Assembly (NCBI RefSeq): GCF_041949975.1
Contig: NZ_JBHFQG010000003.1
Location: forward strand, 62,001-126,000
Source: Alteribacillus sp041949975
GTDB lineage: Bacteria; Bacillota; Bacilli; Bacillales; Marinococcaceae
Reading direction: 5' to 3'
Length of the DNA: 64,000 nucleotides
Shown one piece after another: positions 26,118 through 34,053 of this stretch; the first letter of the stretch is position 1; each line of letters starts with the position of its first letter. Under the pieces are notes generated by a model. The model saw nothing but the letters and a program-made list of their open reading frames with translations, was not told where the DNA came from and made no database searches. The position numbers and the translations under genes are program-made.

Positions 26118-26753
26118 TTACCTTACCCGATTAGTCCTTAAAAAGAATCGTTGATAAGCTGGCTCTTCTCTGGCTTGTTCGGTCAAAACCGAATGCATGA
26201 TTAAATCTGCATAAATATCTGCTATTTCATTTACCGAATATTGGCCGCTTGCTTTGTACCATTTATAAGTCCAGTTTATCATGCCGAATATCGCCATCGA
26301 CATGATCGGCACCGGCAGTTCTTCTCTAAATTCGCCTCGTTCTTTTCCCTCTCTTACTACCGAAAACATCATATCTTTATAGCGGTCCCGCTTTTTTTTG
26401 ATACTATCAAAATAGTCCGGAGATAGATACAGGCTTTCTTGATAAAAAACAGTTACGTGAGCCCGGTAGACTTCAAACATTTTCACAAAAGAGCGCACGG
26501 TTTCGTACAATTTTTCCGCCGGTGTGTGATAGCTCGAATGAGCTTCAGCCGCCTTATCTATGACATATGTAATAAATGAGTCATGGATGGTATATAGAAG
26601 CTCATCTTTAGATTTAAAATTATGGTAAAAGCCGCCTTTGGAAGTCTTGCTTTCTTTTACTATTTTATCCACAGTTACCGCATGAAAGCCATATTCTTCA
26701 AAAAGTTGAAGAGCAGCCTCAGTAATCCTTTGTTTGGTGGATTTTGCCGGCAC
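26118..26753 (-). CDS. TetR/AcrR family transcriptional regulator of the propionyl-CoA operon
   Basis: 211 residues from a GTG at 26753 with AGGTGAT just upstream; a GTG three codons earlier overlaps that site. The N-terminal helix-turn-helix is classic TetR (ITEAALQLFEEYGFHAVTVD, then SKGGFYHNFKSKDELLYTI). The C-terminal part is a helical ligand domain whose pattern (YYQESLYLSPDYFDS-like) resembles regulators that sense acyl-CoAs. Being the second gene of the operon it is probably autoregulatory, and a TetR-type palindrome sits at the operon promoter (28198-28215). Predicted inducer: an acyl-CoA such as propionyl- or methylmalonyl-CoA; this is inference. Confidence 0.9.
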   Translation of the reverse strand: MPAKSTKQRITEAALQLFEEYGFHAVTVDKIVKESKTSKGGFYHNFKSKDELLYTIHDSFITYVIDKAAEAHSSYHTPAEKLYETVRSFVKMFEVYRAHVTVFYQESLYLSPDYFDSIKKKRDRYKDMMFSVVREGKERGEFREELPVPIMSMAIFGMINWTYKWYKASGQYSVNEIADIYADLIMHSVLTEQAREEPAYQRFFLRTNRVR

Positions 26754-26774
26754 TCTTATCACCTGCTTTCAGTC

Positions 26775-28121
26775 TTAATCCATAATTTGGTGATGCTCAA
26801 GAAATTTCGTGTTAAAATCTCCTTCTTTAAAGGAAGGATGGTCCATGAGTTTCAAATGAAATGGAATTGTCGTATCTACACCTTCTACTACAAATTCGGA
26901 CAGGGCCCTTTTCATGCGTGATATCGCTTCATCCCTTGTTTTTCCTCTGACAATTAACTTCGCCACCATGGAATCATAGAAAGGGGTAATAGAATAACCC
27001 GGATAAACGGCACTGTCTATACGAACACCTAATCCGCCTGGCGGAAGATACATATCAATTTTTCCTGGGGACGGCATAAAATTTTTCGCTGGATTTTCTG
27101 CATTAATTCGGCATTCAATCGCCCAGCCATTGATTTCAATATCCTCTTGTGTCACAGATAAATGTTCTCCAGCTGCAGCACGGATTTGTTCTTTAATTAA
27201 ATCAATACCCGTTACCTCTTCTGTTACCGGATGTTCCACTTGAATACGGGTATTCATTTCCATAAAGTAGAAATTTTTATTTTTATCAAGTAAAAACTCA
27301 ACTGTTCCTGCACCGCAGTAGTTCACTGCTTTTGCTGCCTGTATTGCTGCTTCACCCATAGCCTGGCGGGTTTTCTCATCGAGCGCAGGAGACGGAGCTT
27401 CTTCGACCAGCTTTTGATGCCGGCGCTGTATGGAACAATCTCTTTCCCCAAAGTGAATAACATTGCCGTGGGAATCGGCCATAATTTGAATTTCAACATG
27501 CCGGGGTTCTTCAACAAACTTTTCCATGTAAACACCAGCGTCGCCAAAAGCTGTTGCTGCTTCTTGTTGTGCCATGTTAATTGCTGTTTTCAAATCATCA
27601 GGATTTTGAGCTACTCTCATCCCTTTTCCGCCGCCTCCGGCAGTTGCTTTTACAATCACAGGATAGCCGATTTCTTCTGCAGTTTTTACAGCTTCTTCTT
27701 CATTTTCAATAATTCCATCCGTACCAGGAACAATCGGAACTCCTGCTGCTTCCATTGTGTCACGAGCTACTGCTTTAGCTCCCATTTTGTTAATGGCTTC
27801 TGGAGACGGACCGATAAAGATTAAGTCATGATCTGCACAAATTTCTGCGAATTCAGCATTTTCTGCCAGGAAACCGTACCCAGGATGAACGGCATCAGCT
27901 CCTGTTTTTAACGCAGTAGAAATTAAATTTGTTTTCTTTAAATAACTTTCAGCAGAAGAATTAGGACCAACACAATAAGCTTCATCTGCCATCAAGACGT
28001 GTAAGGCCTCTCTGTCTGCTTCTGAATGTACGGCCACTGTTTCAATACCAAGTTCGCGGCAGGCACGAATTATACGTACAGCAATTTCACCGCGGTTAGC
28101 TATAAGTATTCTCTTAAACAT
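26775..28121 (-). CDS. accC: Biotin carboxylase subunit (AccC type)
   Basis: 448 residues from the ATG at 28121, where AGAAGGTG is well spaced; a GTG three codons upstream is the alternative. It begins MFKRILIANRGEIAVRIIRA. It has the glycine-rich ATP lid VKATAGGGGKGMRV, catalytic HVEIQIMADSHGNVIHFGER, and the EMNTRIQVEHPVTE metal- and substrate-binding segment. The enzyme carboxylates biotin on AccB using ATP and bicarbonate. First gene of the operon. A housekeeping accBC pair for fatty-acid synthesis should exist elsewhere in the chromosome. Confidence 0.95.
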   Translation of the reverse strand: MFKRILIANRGEIAVRIIRACRELGIETVAVHSEADREALHVLMADEAYCVGPNSSAESYLKKTNLISTALKTGADAVHPGYGFLAENAEFAEICADHDLIFIGPSPEAINKMGAKAVARDTMEAAGVPIVPGTDGIIENEEEAVKTAEEIGYPVIVKATAGGGGKGMRVAQNPDDLKTAINMAQQEAATAFGDAGVYMEKFVEEPRHVEIQIMADSHGNVIHFGERDCSIQRRHQKLVEEAPSPALDEKTRQAMGEAAIQAAKAVNYCGAGTVEFLLDKNKNFYFMEMNTRIQVEHPVTEEVTGIDLIKEQIRAAAGEHLSVTQEDIEINGWAIECRINAENPAKNFMPSPGKIDMYLPPGGLGVRIDSAVYPGYSITPFYDSMVAKLIVRGKTRDEAISRMKRALSEFVVEGVDTTIPFHLKLMDHPSFKEGDFNTKFLEHHQIMD

Positions 28122-28197
28122 CAAATGCACCTTCTCTCTGTCATTGCTTTTACTATTATTTGCAAGGTAAGCGATTACATACGATAACAGATTACTT

Positions 28198-28252
28198 AGA
28201 CCGACCAGTCAGTCTGTACTTAGATTATAAAAAATATATTCAAATCTGTCAA
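28198..28252 (-). promoter_or_regulatory. Consensus sigma-A promoter with TetR-type operator before accC
   Basis: On the minus strand the -35 is TTGACA (28252-28247), the spacer 17 bases, and the -10 TATAAT (28229-28224): a perfect consensus. An 18-bp imperfect palindrome follows at 28198-28215, of form AGACyGACyrGTCrGTCT, spanning the expected start of transcription. Its size and centre match TetR-family operators of the FadR type. The likely binder is the TetR regulator encoded in the operon. Confidence 0.75.
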
Positions 28253-28289
28253 ATAAAAATTTAAAAAACCTTTGCTCCTCCTACATTTT

Positions 28290-28524
28290 AAGAATTTTAA
28301 CCGCTGAACACAAGAGAAAAAAGCAGGTCCCTTCCTTTTACCATAAAAAAGAAGTCATCCCAAAGATTTCTGAGACGGACGCTTCGATTTGTGCAGATGT
28401 CGAGCAGGTCTTTTTTAATGAGTCATTTGATTTATTTTACAGAAGGGGTCTTGCCAGGATTTTTTACAACCACTTGAAGGAGGCTTATTCCATAGAGGAA
28501 ATTGATATATATTATATACTTTGA
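28290..28524 (+). pseudogene. Possible gene remnant, C-terminal 50-70 codons
   Basis: One frame without a start codon reads protein-like: KKEVIPKISETDASICADVE then NESFDLFYRRGLARIFYNHL and a TGA at 28524. The codon choice is like the neighbours. I do not recognise the family. It may be the tail of a deleted gene. Confidence 0.3.
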
Positions 28525-28550
28525 CTTTGGCATATGTCGTCCTGACAAAT

Positions 28551-29393
28551 CTACATTTTAATCAAAGGCATGGTAACACACCGGAAGGACCCTCCGGATT
28601 TAATAATTTCTGAAAAAGGAACCTCTAAAACTTCAAAGCCCATTTCTCTCATGTTTTCATTTACTATTTTATTCTCCGGAAGACTAATAACTTTCTTATT
28701 TCCTATAGAAAGAACATTCGTTCCAAGGCGGAATTGTTCTTCTTCATTGACAGTAATTGTACGATAATGCATGCAAATATCACGGACGATGTCATTAGAG
28801 AGGGCTTCAGGGTAAAGCAGAGCCGTCCCTGGGGATAGAATATTAAAAATACAGTCTAAGTGCAGATATTTCTTATCAAAGGGGATAGTAATGATTTTTT
28901 TAGTTGGAAATATTTCTTCTAATCGTTTAACCGCCTTGTCACTTGTACGGCTGCTGTCCCCCACATAAAGTACATCTTGATCTATTAAAACATCGCCGCC
29001 TTCGATAGAACCTTCTTCTACGCACATATAATCCCAATGATTTTCGGTAAGCCAAGATTTGAATTCTTTTATTTCCGGTTCTCTAATATCTGTTTCCATT
29101 TTCCCAACGATAATGCCTTTTTCCGTTGCAAGACCAAGGTCTCTTGTGAAAACCTGCTCAGGCAGCTTAGATAATGCAGGTAATAAATGAACAGTTACCC
29201 CGTGATTTTCTAAGGTTTCTATCAGAAAGCGATGCTCCTGCATTGCTTTTTCCTGATCAATGTTTTCATCTTCATACGATTTTTGTACTTCATTAATTGG
29301 TTTTTTTATACGCATTTCTTCCGGAACGCACATTAAAACTTCTATTAATTCTCCGTATTCTGTATGAGCTGAACCTTGTCGTTTGTTTTCCAT
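28551..29393 (-). CDS. Amidinotransferase-fold hydrolase (dimethylarginine dimethylaminohydrolase/YkgA type)
   Basis: 280 residues with the five-bladed beta-alpha propeller pattern of the guanidino-modifying superfamily. Active-site segments are VFTRDLGLAT (Asp), GSIEGGDVLI (Glu-Gly-Gly-Asp), KYLHLDCIFN (catalytic His-x-Asp) and, at the C-terminus, KSGGSFRCVTMPL with the nucleophilic Cys. It should hydrolyse a guanidino or ureido compound such as an arginine derivative; Bacillus YkgA is the nearest named relative I know. Monocistronic, with its own ribosome binding site. Confidence 0.88.
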   Translation of the reverse strand: MENKRQGSAHTEYGELIEVLMCVPEEMRIKKPINEVQKSYEDENIDQEKAMQEHRFLIETLENHGVTVHLLPALSKLPEQVFTRDLGLATEKGIIVGKMETDIREPEIKEFKSWLTENHWDYMCVEEGSIEGGDVLIDQDVLYVGDSSRTSDKAVKRLEEIFPTKKIITIPFDKKYLHLDCIFNILSPGTALLYPEALSNDIVRDICMHYRTITVNEEEQFRLGTNVLSIGNKKVISLPENKIVNENMREMGFEVLEVPFSEIIKSGGSFRCVTMPLIKM

Positions 29394-29519
29394 TTATATC
29401 TACTCCTTCCTCTCCCCTCTAGTCATTCCCTTTTAAGAGAAAATTAACAATATGCAACGTTTAAAAACAAGACGATAGTGGTAAAAATGAGATATTAGCC
29501 TAGATTAGGGAGGGTGAAA

Positions 29520-29804
29520 ATGAGCACGTTAAACAATGAAGAAATTGAACAGAAATTAAGGGGTTTGGATGGATGGGAAAGGGCCGATGCAAAAACGATC
29601 GAACGAACTTTTTCGTTTGATTCATTTCTTAATGGAATATCGTTTGTTGAAGAAATAGCCCGTCATGCTGAAGAGGTTCAGCACCACCCTCATATCACCA
29701 TTGATTACACTTCGATCACTGTTCGACTTTCTACACATGATGAAGGCGGGATTACGAAAAAAGACATCGACTCTGCTGCTGCTTACAACCAAGTCTTTTC
29801 TTAA
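29520..29804 (+). CDS. 4a-hydroxytetrahydrobiopterin dehydratase (pterin-4a-carbinolamine dehydratase)
   Basis: 94 residues from the ATG at 29520, with GGAGGG seven bases upstream; a GTG two codons earlier overlaps it. Diagnostic motif EVQHHPHITIDYTSITVRLS contains the two active-site His residues, and the N-terminus (LRGLDGWERADAKTIERTF) and C-terminus (GGITKKDIDSAAAYNQVF) are typical. The enzyme recycles pterin cofactor after aromatic hydroxylation. No phenylalanine hydroxylase gene is in the window, so it may act in molybdopterin or another pterin context. Confidence 0.92.
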   Translation: MSTLNNEEIEQKLRGLDGWERADAKTIERTFSFDSFLNGISFVEEIARHAEEVQHHPHITIDYTSITVRLSTHDEGGITKKDIDSAAAYNQVFS

Positions 29805-29901
29805 TTATTTTCTATCTATTATAGAAGCGGAAAACAACCCATTTGCAATCAGCATATAATACAACATATAAACTCAGCCGCTTTCCTATGAGGTGAAAAG
29901 C

Positions 29902-30084
29902 ATGAATTTTCAACAAGAAAGAATGAGGCAAATGATTGAAAACGATCGTTTTCTCCATGCTTCCTATAAGGAAGCAGTAGAAACCTGCGGGGATGAAGCT
30001 GCCGCACTGAAATTATTATTTGAAAAGTATGTGCAGAATGAACCTATCATGAGAAACGCTTATGAACATCTAACCAGTCATTGA
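29902..30084 (+). CDS. Short helical protein of unknown function
   Basis: 60 residues from the ATG at 29902 (GAGGTG six bases upstream; a GTG three codons earlier overlaps that site). MNFQQERMRQMIENDRFLHA followed by a charged helix and an EKYVQNEPIMRNAYEH end suggest a small all-alpha protein. Followed by a strong terminator, so it is its own unit. Confidence 0.6.
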   Translation: MNFQQERMRQMIENDRFLHASYKEAVETCGDEAAALKLLFEKYVQNEPIMRNAYEHLTSH

Positions 30085-30106
30085 TGGGATAATTTCAAAT
30101 GATTCA

Positions 30107-30140
30107 GGGGCTGTCCCAAAAAAATAAGGGGCAGCTTTTT
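30107..30140 (+). terminator. Terminator after the 60-residue protein gene
   Basis: GGGGCTGTCCC and GGGGCAGC pair around an A-rich loop, followed by TTTTTT. The GCTGTCCCAAAAA part is shared with the repeat flank near 18366. Confidence 0.7.
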
Positions 30141-30270
30141 TCTTTTAAACAGCTTTGCATTTTTTGAAAAAACGGTTATAGCGGCAAAGCCAACCCTCTC
30201 TTTTTACTGTTTCAAAGAAAAGAACGGAAGGGTAGAGAACAAGAAACAGGAGGAGAACAGGGGGAATACC

Positions 30271-30607
30271 GTGGAAGACCGAAATGATATAAAAAACTAC
30301 CGGTTGGAGAAAAAAAAGACGGCCTACCGATCAAGAAGATGTAAAAAAACTAGAAAACCTCGTTGAAAAGCTAGATGATATTACCACGAAATCCCGTATG
30401 AAAGATATGGCCTATCATTACACGAAACGATCAGAAGTGATTAAAACCAATTTGATCGCCGGGGCCGCCCAGGGAGTAGGATTAACAGTTGGCACGGCTC
30501 TTATCATTGCGTTATTATTTTTTATACTGGCACAATTTGAAACGATGCCTTTAATAGGTGAGTATATTGGTAACCTTTTAGATGTTGTAGAAAGAGAGAG
30601 GAATTAA
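30271..30607 (+). pseudogene. DUF5665-like membrane protein with a frameshift in an A8 run
   Basis: A GTG at 30271 with AGGGGG upstream starts VEDRNDIKNYRLEKKK. After eight consecutive A (30310-30317) the protein-like frame shifts by +1 and continues RRPTDQEDVKKLENLVEKLD, then TNLIAGAAQGVGLTVGTALI (membrane helix), ending at 30607. Joined, this is about 111 residues with the layout of DUF5665 proteins that precede ytxG in bacilli. The later ATG at 30398 could start a 69-residue product but has no ribosome binding site. Deletion/insertion in the run, transcriptional slippage, or a sequencing error are all possible. Confidence 0.6.
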
Positions 30608-30668
30608 GAATAAAATGTCGAAGTTTTATCCATGATTATTTTACACATACAATTGGAGGTATAAAGGA

Positions 30669-31127
30669 ATGGATTTACTAGGAATCAGCTTACTTATTTT
30701 CGCAATTGCCTTCGCAGTACTTGTTATTTTTCTAATAAGGGCACTGAATAACTTAAGCAGTGTCTTAAGCGGAATAGACAAGACCGTAGAAAAACTGCCG
30801 GACCAATTAGACGAAGTGATGAAAGAATCCGGCGTGGTGATCCATAACAGCAATGAAACCCTTTTAGATTTAAATGAAAAAATGCGCGCGCTTAATCCTC
30901 TATTTTACATTCTTGGTGACGCTGGTGAAGCTTCCCGAAAACTTTCTTCTTCCTTAGCAGATTTAACCGTTTCATTAAAGAAAAATACAGAAGAAGGAAA
31001 AGAAGCTGCTCAAAAGAAGGATCTCGGAGGATTATATGGAGCAGCAGCGCTCATTTATTATCTCACCCAAAAGCGTAAAACGCTAAAAGAATTAAAAGAA
31101 GGCAGCGGCAAACAAAATGACAGATAA
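30669..31127 (+). CDS. DUF948 domain protein (YtxG-like)
   Basis: 152 residues: an N-terminal membrane helix (LLGISLLIFAIAFAVLVIFL), then a long heptad-patterned segment (LNNLSSVLSGIDKTVEKLPD, VVIHNSNETLLDLNEKMRAL) and a Lys/Glu-rich end. This is the DUF948 pattern of Bacillus YtxG, a membrane-anchored coiled-coil protein of the general stress response. The next gene overlaps it by 11 bases. TTGGAGG lies upstream of the ATG. Confidence 0.82.
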   Translation: MDLLGISLLIFAIAFAVLVIFLIRALNNLSSVLSGIDKTVEKLPDQLDEVMKESGVVIHNSNETLLDLNEKMRALNPLFYILGDAGEASRKLSSSLADLTVSLKKNTEEGKEAAQKKDLGGLYGAAALIYYLTQKRKTLKELKEGSGKQNDR

Positions 31128-31434
31128 ACGGATGAACAAAAGACACAACAGCAAACGACCACTAATCAGAGGTGTTGGAACTGGATTTTTGATAGCCTTC
31201 ATCGGAACATTGCTTACCTCCCCGATGAAAGGTTCCACTCTTCGGCAAAAAACAGTGAACCGGTTCAGTCTTTTTAAAAATTACCCGACGAAAGCAGTGG
31301 CTGCTTATCGCGGCCGTAAAGAAAAATTCCGCGAACTGGGTCATACGAAATACGAGCACCTGCAAGAAGAAATAAACAGTTTAAAAGAAGAAGCTTGCAG
31401 TTCTGAAGAAAATGAAAAGAGAGAAGGACGCTGA
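31117..31434 (+). CDS. YtxH-like protein
   Basis: 105 residues: basic N-terminus, one glycine-containing membrane helix (GVGTGFLIAFIGTLLTSPMK), then PMKGSTLRQ, a match to the helix-plus-P-x-x-G-x-x-x-R pattern of YtxH-type proteins, and a charged helical tail. YtxH is a small stress protein encoded beside YtxG in Bacillus. Role unknown; probably works with the neighbouring DUF948 protein at the membrane. Confidence 0.72.
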   Translation: MTDKRMNKRHNSKRPLIRGVGTGFLIAFIGTLLTSPMKGSTLRQKTVNRFSLFKNYPTKAVAAYRGRKEKFRELGHTKYEHLQEEINSLKEEACSSEENEKREGR

Positions 31435-31468
31435 TCGAATAAAATAAATCAGCTTCCTTCTCTTTTTG
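31421..31468. terminator. Terminator between ytxH-like gene and ctaE
   Basis: GAGAAGGAcGCTGAT pairs with ATCAGCttCCTTCTC around an A/T-rich loop, followed by TTTTTG on the plus strand. It overlaps the stop codon of the ytxH-like gene and may also stop transcription from ctaE. Confidence 0.7.
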
Positions 31469-31495
31469 TTGATATAACACGGCTGCCAAACTTTT

Positions 31496-32101
31496 CTAGT
31501 AAACTCCTTGGGAGCCGAGAATATAAACGAGTATAAAAATGAATACCCAGACCACATCTACAAAGTGCCAATACAGTCCAAAGGCTCTAATACGCTTCCA
31601 GTTCGTCCATACTGCCCGCTTTGTATGAAGGTGCCAAAGCAGCAGTCCCATCCAAATCGATCCTAACAGGACGTGGGCTCCATGGGTGCCAACGAGTACA
31701 TAAAAAGATGCAAGAAAAGGAGACTCCGTTAACGTATGACCTTCTTTGGCATATTCAAAGAACTCATACACTTCAAATCCCAGAAAGATAAGCGCAAAGC
31801 TGTGCGTTACCGAAAGCCAGAGCATGGCTTTTTGAATGTTTTTTTGTTCCATGCCCTTTTCAGCGAAATAAAATGTCAAGCTGCTTGATAACAGCAGAAA
31901 GCTTGGAATCAAAATTGGAGGAAGCTTCAGAAGTTCAGCGGCATCCGGGCCGTTTAATGTACTGCTGCTCGACACAAGATAGGTGGCAATCAAACAAAGA
32001 AACACAACGGATTCTGCTGCAATAAACAACCACATCCCCAGCCTGTCATCCGCTTCTGTCCATGGTTTGTTTACTTTTGCTGCGGTCGTTTCTTCAGCCA
32101 T
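31496..32101 (-). CDS. ctaE: Cytochrome c oxidase (caa3) subunit III
   Basis: 201 residues from the ATG at 32101, with GGAGGG upstream; a longer in-frame version adds residues inside ctaD. Five membrane helices in the usual order: LGMWLFIAAESVVFLCLIAT, PSFLLLSSSLTFYF, AMLWLSVTHSFALIFLGFEV, SFYVLVGTHGAHVLLGSIWM and the final FGLYWHFVDVVWVFIFILVY. The E-x-x-F and G-H-G-x-H motifs of subunit III are present. It stabilises the catalytic core of the aa3-type oxidase. It overlaps ctaD by eight bases. No subunit IV gene (ctaF) follows. Confidence 0.95.
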   Translation of the reverse strand: MAEETTAAKVNKPWTEADDRLGMWLFIAAESVVFLCLIATYLVSSSSTLNGPDAAELLKLPPILIPSFLLLSSSLTFYFAEKGMEQKNIQKAMLWLSVTHSFALIFLGFEVYEFFEYAKEGHTLTESPFLASFYVLVGTHGAHVLLGSIWMGLLLWHLHTKRAVWTNWKRIRAFGLYWHFVDVVWVFIFILVYILGSQGVY

Positions 32102-34052
32102 GATTGCTCCCTCCTTTTCCGTTCTCTTCTTCCGGGTCCTTTCCAGACCATTCGACATTTTTATCAAACGTAAGCGAACGGTATATCATAAGGCCAAAGG
32201 TTAATACTAAGCCGGCAGCTGCTATAAAGAATACTTCAAATACAAACCCGAATGACGCAATGAAAAGGGCTCCGCTGATGAGAACCGGTAAAATACTCGA
32301 ATATTCTTCTAAATGACGCTCCTCATATTCTGCATATTCTAAGCCTGTCCGACCTGCTTTTTTTGCTTGCCAAAGAGGTTCTTTATGAGGAATAACAGGA
32401 AGCCGTTTCCACCTATGAGACGGTGCAGGCGAAGGAATGGCCCACTCTAATGTACGTCCGTTCCAAGGATCGTCTCCCACATCTCTTGACTGTGTTTTAT
32501 AGCTGTACCAGATGTTATATAAAAACAACAACACACTTGCTGCCATAATAAACGCGCCGATGGTACTGACAAAATTCAGGCCGAAAAGCCCATCTTCCGG
32601 AAGATACGTATAGACCCGGCGCGGCATGCCATTTAGTCCCATAAAATGCATCGGGAAAAAGGTAAGATGAAATCCGATTAGAAATGTCCAGAAATGAATT
32701 TTTCCCAGCTTTTCATTTAAGAGAAATCCAAACATTTTCGGCATCCAATAATAAATACCTGCAAAAGCTCCCATAATCGTGCCGCCAACCATTACATAGT
32801 GAAAATGGCCGACAACAAAATAACTGTCATGATACTGATAGTCAGCTGCTGCCATGGCTACCATAACACCCGTTACCCCGCCGATGACAAATGTCGGGAT
32901 AAAACCAACTGAAAACAGCATGGCTGTCGGAAACAGAAGGCGGCCTCCCCGCATCGTAAACAGCCAATTAAATACTTTAATTCCAGTAGGAACGGCAATA
33001 AGCATGGTTGATATGGCAAAAATCGCATTAACGGTCGCACCATAGCCGACTGTAAACATATGGTGCACCCATACCATGAAACTGAGAAAAGTAATAAGAA
33101 CAAGGGCAATCACCATGGATAAATAACCAAATACAGGCTTTTTGGAAAAGGTACTGATAATATCAGAAAACAGTCCAAACACTGGCAGAACAATAATGTA
33201 TACTTCAGGATGGCCGAAAATCCAAAACAAATGCTGCCATAAAAGGGGATTTCCGCTGCCGCCTGCAAAGAATTCGGCAGCAAAAATATTATCAAACATT
33301 AAAAGTAAGACAGCTGCACCCAGTGCCGGAAAAGCCAGTAAAATTAAAACAACAGCAACCAGGCTTCCCCATGTAAACAAAGGCATCCGCATATATGTCA
33401 TTCCAGGAGCCCTCATTTTTACAATTGTGACGATAAAATTGATGGCTGTAATAATCGTACCGATACCGGCCACCTGAAGCCCTAACGCATAGAAGTTGTT
33501 TCCGGTATTGTTCGAATAACCGCCTATAGCTAATGGGGAATATGACGTCCAGCCTGCTTCCGGCGAACCTCCTAATAAGTAGCTGATATTAATAAGTACC
33601 CCGCCGCATATAAATAGCCAAAAACTCAGGGAATTTAAAAATGGAAAAGCAAGATCCCTTGCTCCTATTTGCAGCGGCACCGCTACATTCATTAATCCGA
33701 TTAATAAAGGAGTTGCCACAAAAAAGATCATAGTGGTGCCGTGGGTAGTAATCATTTGGTTGTACTTTTCCCCTTGAAACACCCAGAACTCTGCGTTCGG
33801 AAAAGCTAACTGAAGACGGACAAACATAGCATCAAGTCCGCCCCTTAAGAAAAAAGCAAACGAAGCTACCAAATACATTATCCCGATCTTTAAGTGATCG
33901 GTAGTGCGCATCCAATCCCAAAGCATGCCCCACTTTTTTTTATACGAGAGGACAAAAATCGCTGCGGCTCCTAATAGAAGCGCGCTGATATGTCCAAAAA
34001 TCACGTCTGACACTAAATCTATTTCTGTATTAAAAAATGGGATAGAATCCAT
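32094..34052 (-). CDS. ctaD: Cytochrome c oxidase (caa3) subunit I
   Basis: 652 residues from the ATG at 34052, two bases after the stop of ctaC; longer in-frame starts lie inside ctaC. Twelve core helices. The haem a ligand is in MITTHGTTMIFFV. The Cu_B/haem a3 region is GHPEVYIIVLPVFGLFSDI with the His-Pro-Glu-Val-Tyr cross-link motif, then VWVHHMFTVG with the paired His, and HFHYVMVGG with the distal His ligands. The C-terminal extension has extra helices as in Bacillus CtaD. It reduces O2 to water and pumps protons. Confidence 0.97.
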   Translation of the reverse strand: MDSIPFFNTEIDLVSDVIFGHISALLLGAAAIFVLSYKKKWGMLWDWMRTTDHLKIGIMYLVASFAFFLRGGLDAMFVRLQLAFPNAEFWVFQGEKYNQMITTHGTTMIFFVATPLLIGLMNVAVPLQIGARDLAFPFLNSLSFWLFICGGVLINISYLLGGSPEAGWTSYSPLAIGGYSNNTGNNFYALGLQVAGIGTIITAINFIVTIVKMRAPGMTYMRMPLFTWGSLVAVVLILLAFPALGAAVLLLMFDNIFAAEFFAGGSGNPLLWQHLFWIFGHPEVYIIVLPVFGLFSDIISTFSKKPVFGYLSMVIALVLITFLSFMVWVHHMFTVGYGATVNAIFAISTMLIAVPTGIKVFNWLFTMRGGRLLFPTAMLFSVGFIPTFVIGGVTGVMVAMAAADYQYHDSYFVVGHFHYVMVGGTIMGAFAGIYYWMPKMFGFLLNEKLGKIHFWTFLIGFHLTFFPMHFMGLNGMPRRVYTYLPEDGLFGLNFVSTIGAFIMAASVLLFLYNIWYSYKTQSRDVGDDPWNGRTLEWAIPSPAPSHRWKRLPVIPHKEPLWQAKKAGRTGLEYAEYEERHLEEYSSILPVLISGALFIASFGFVFEVFFIAAAGLVLTFGLMIYRSLTFDKNVEWSGKDPEEENGKGGSNHG

Positions 34053-34053
34053 A

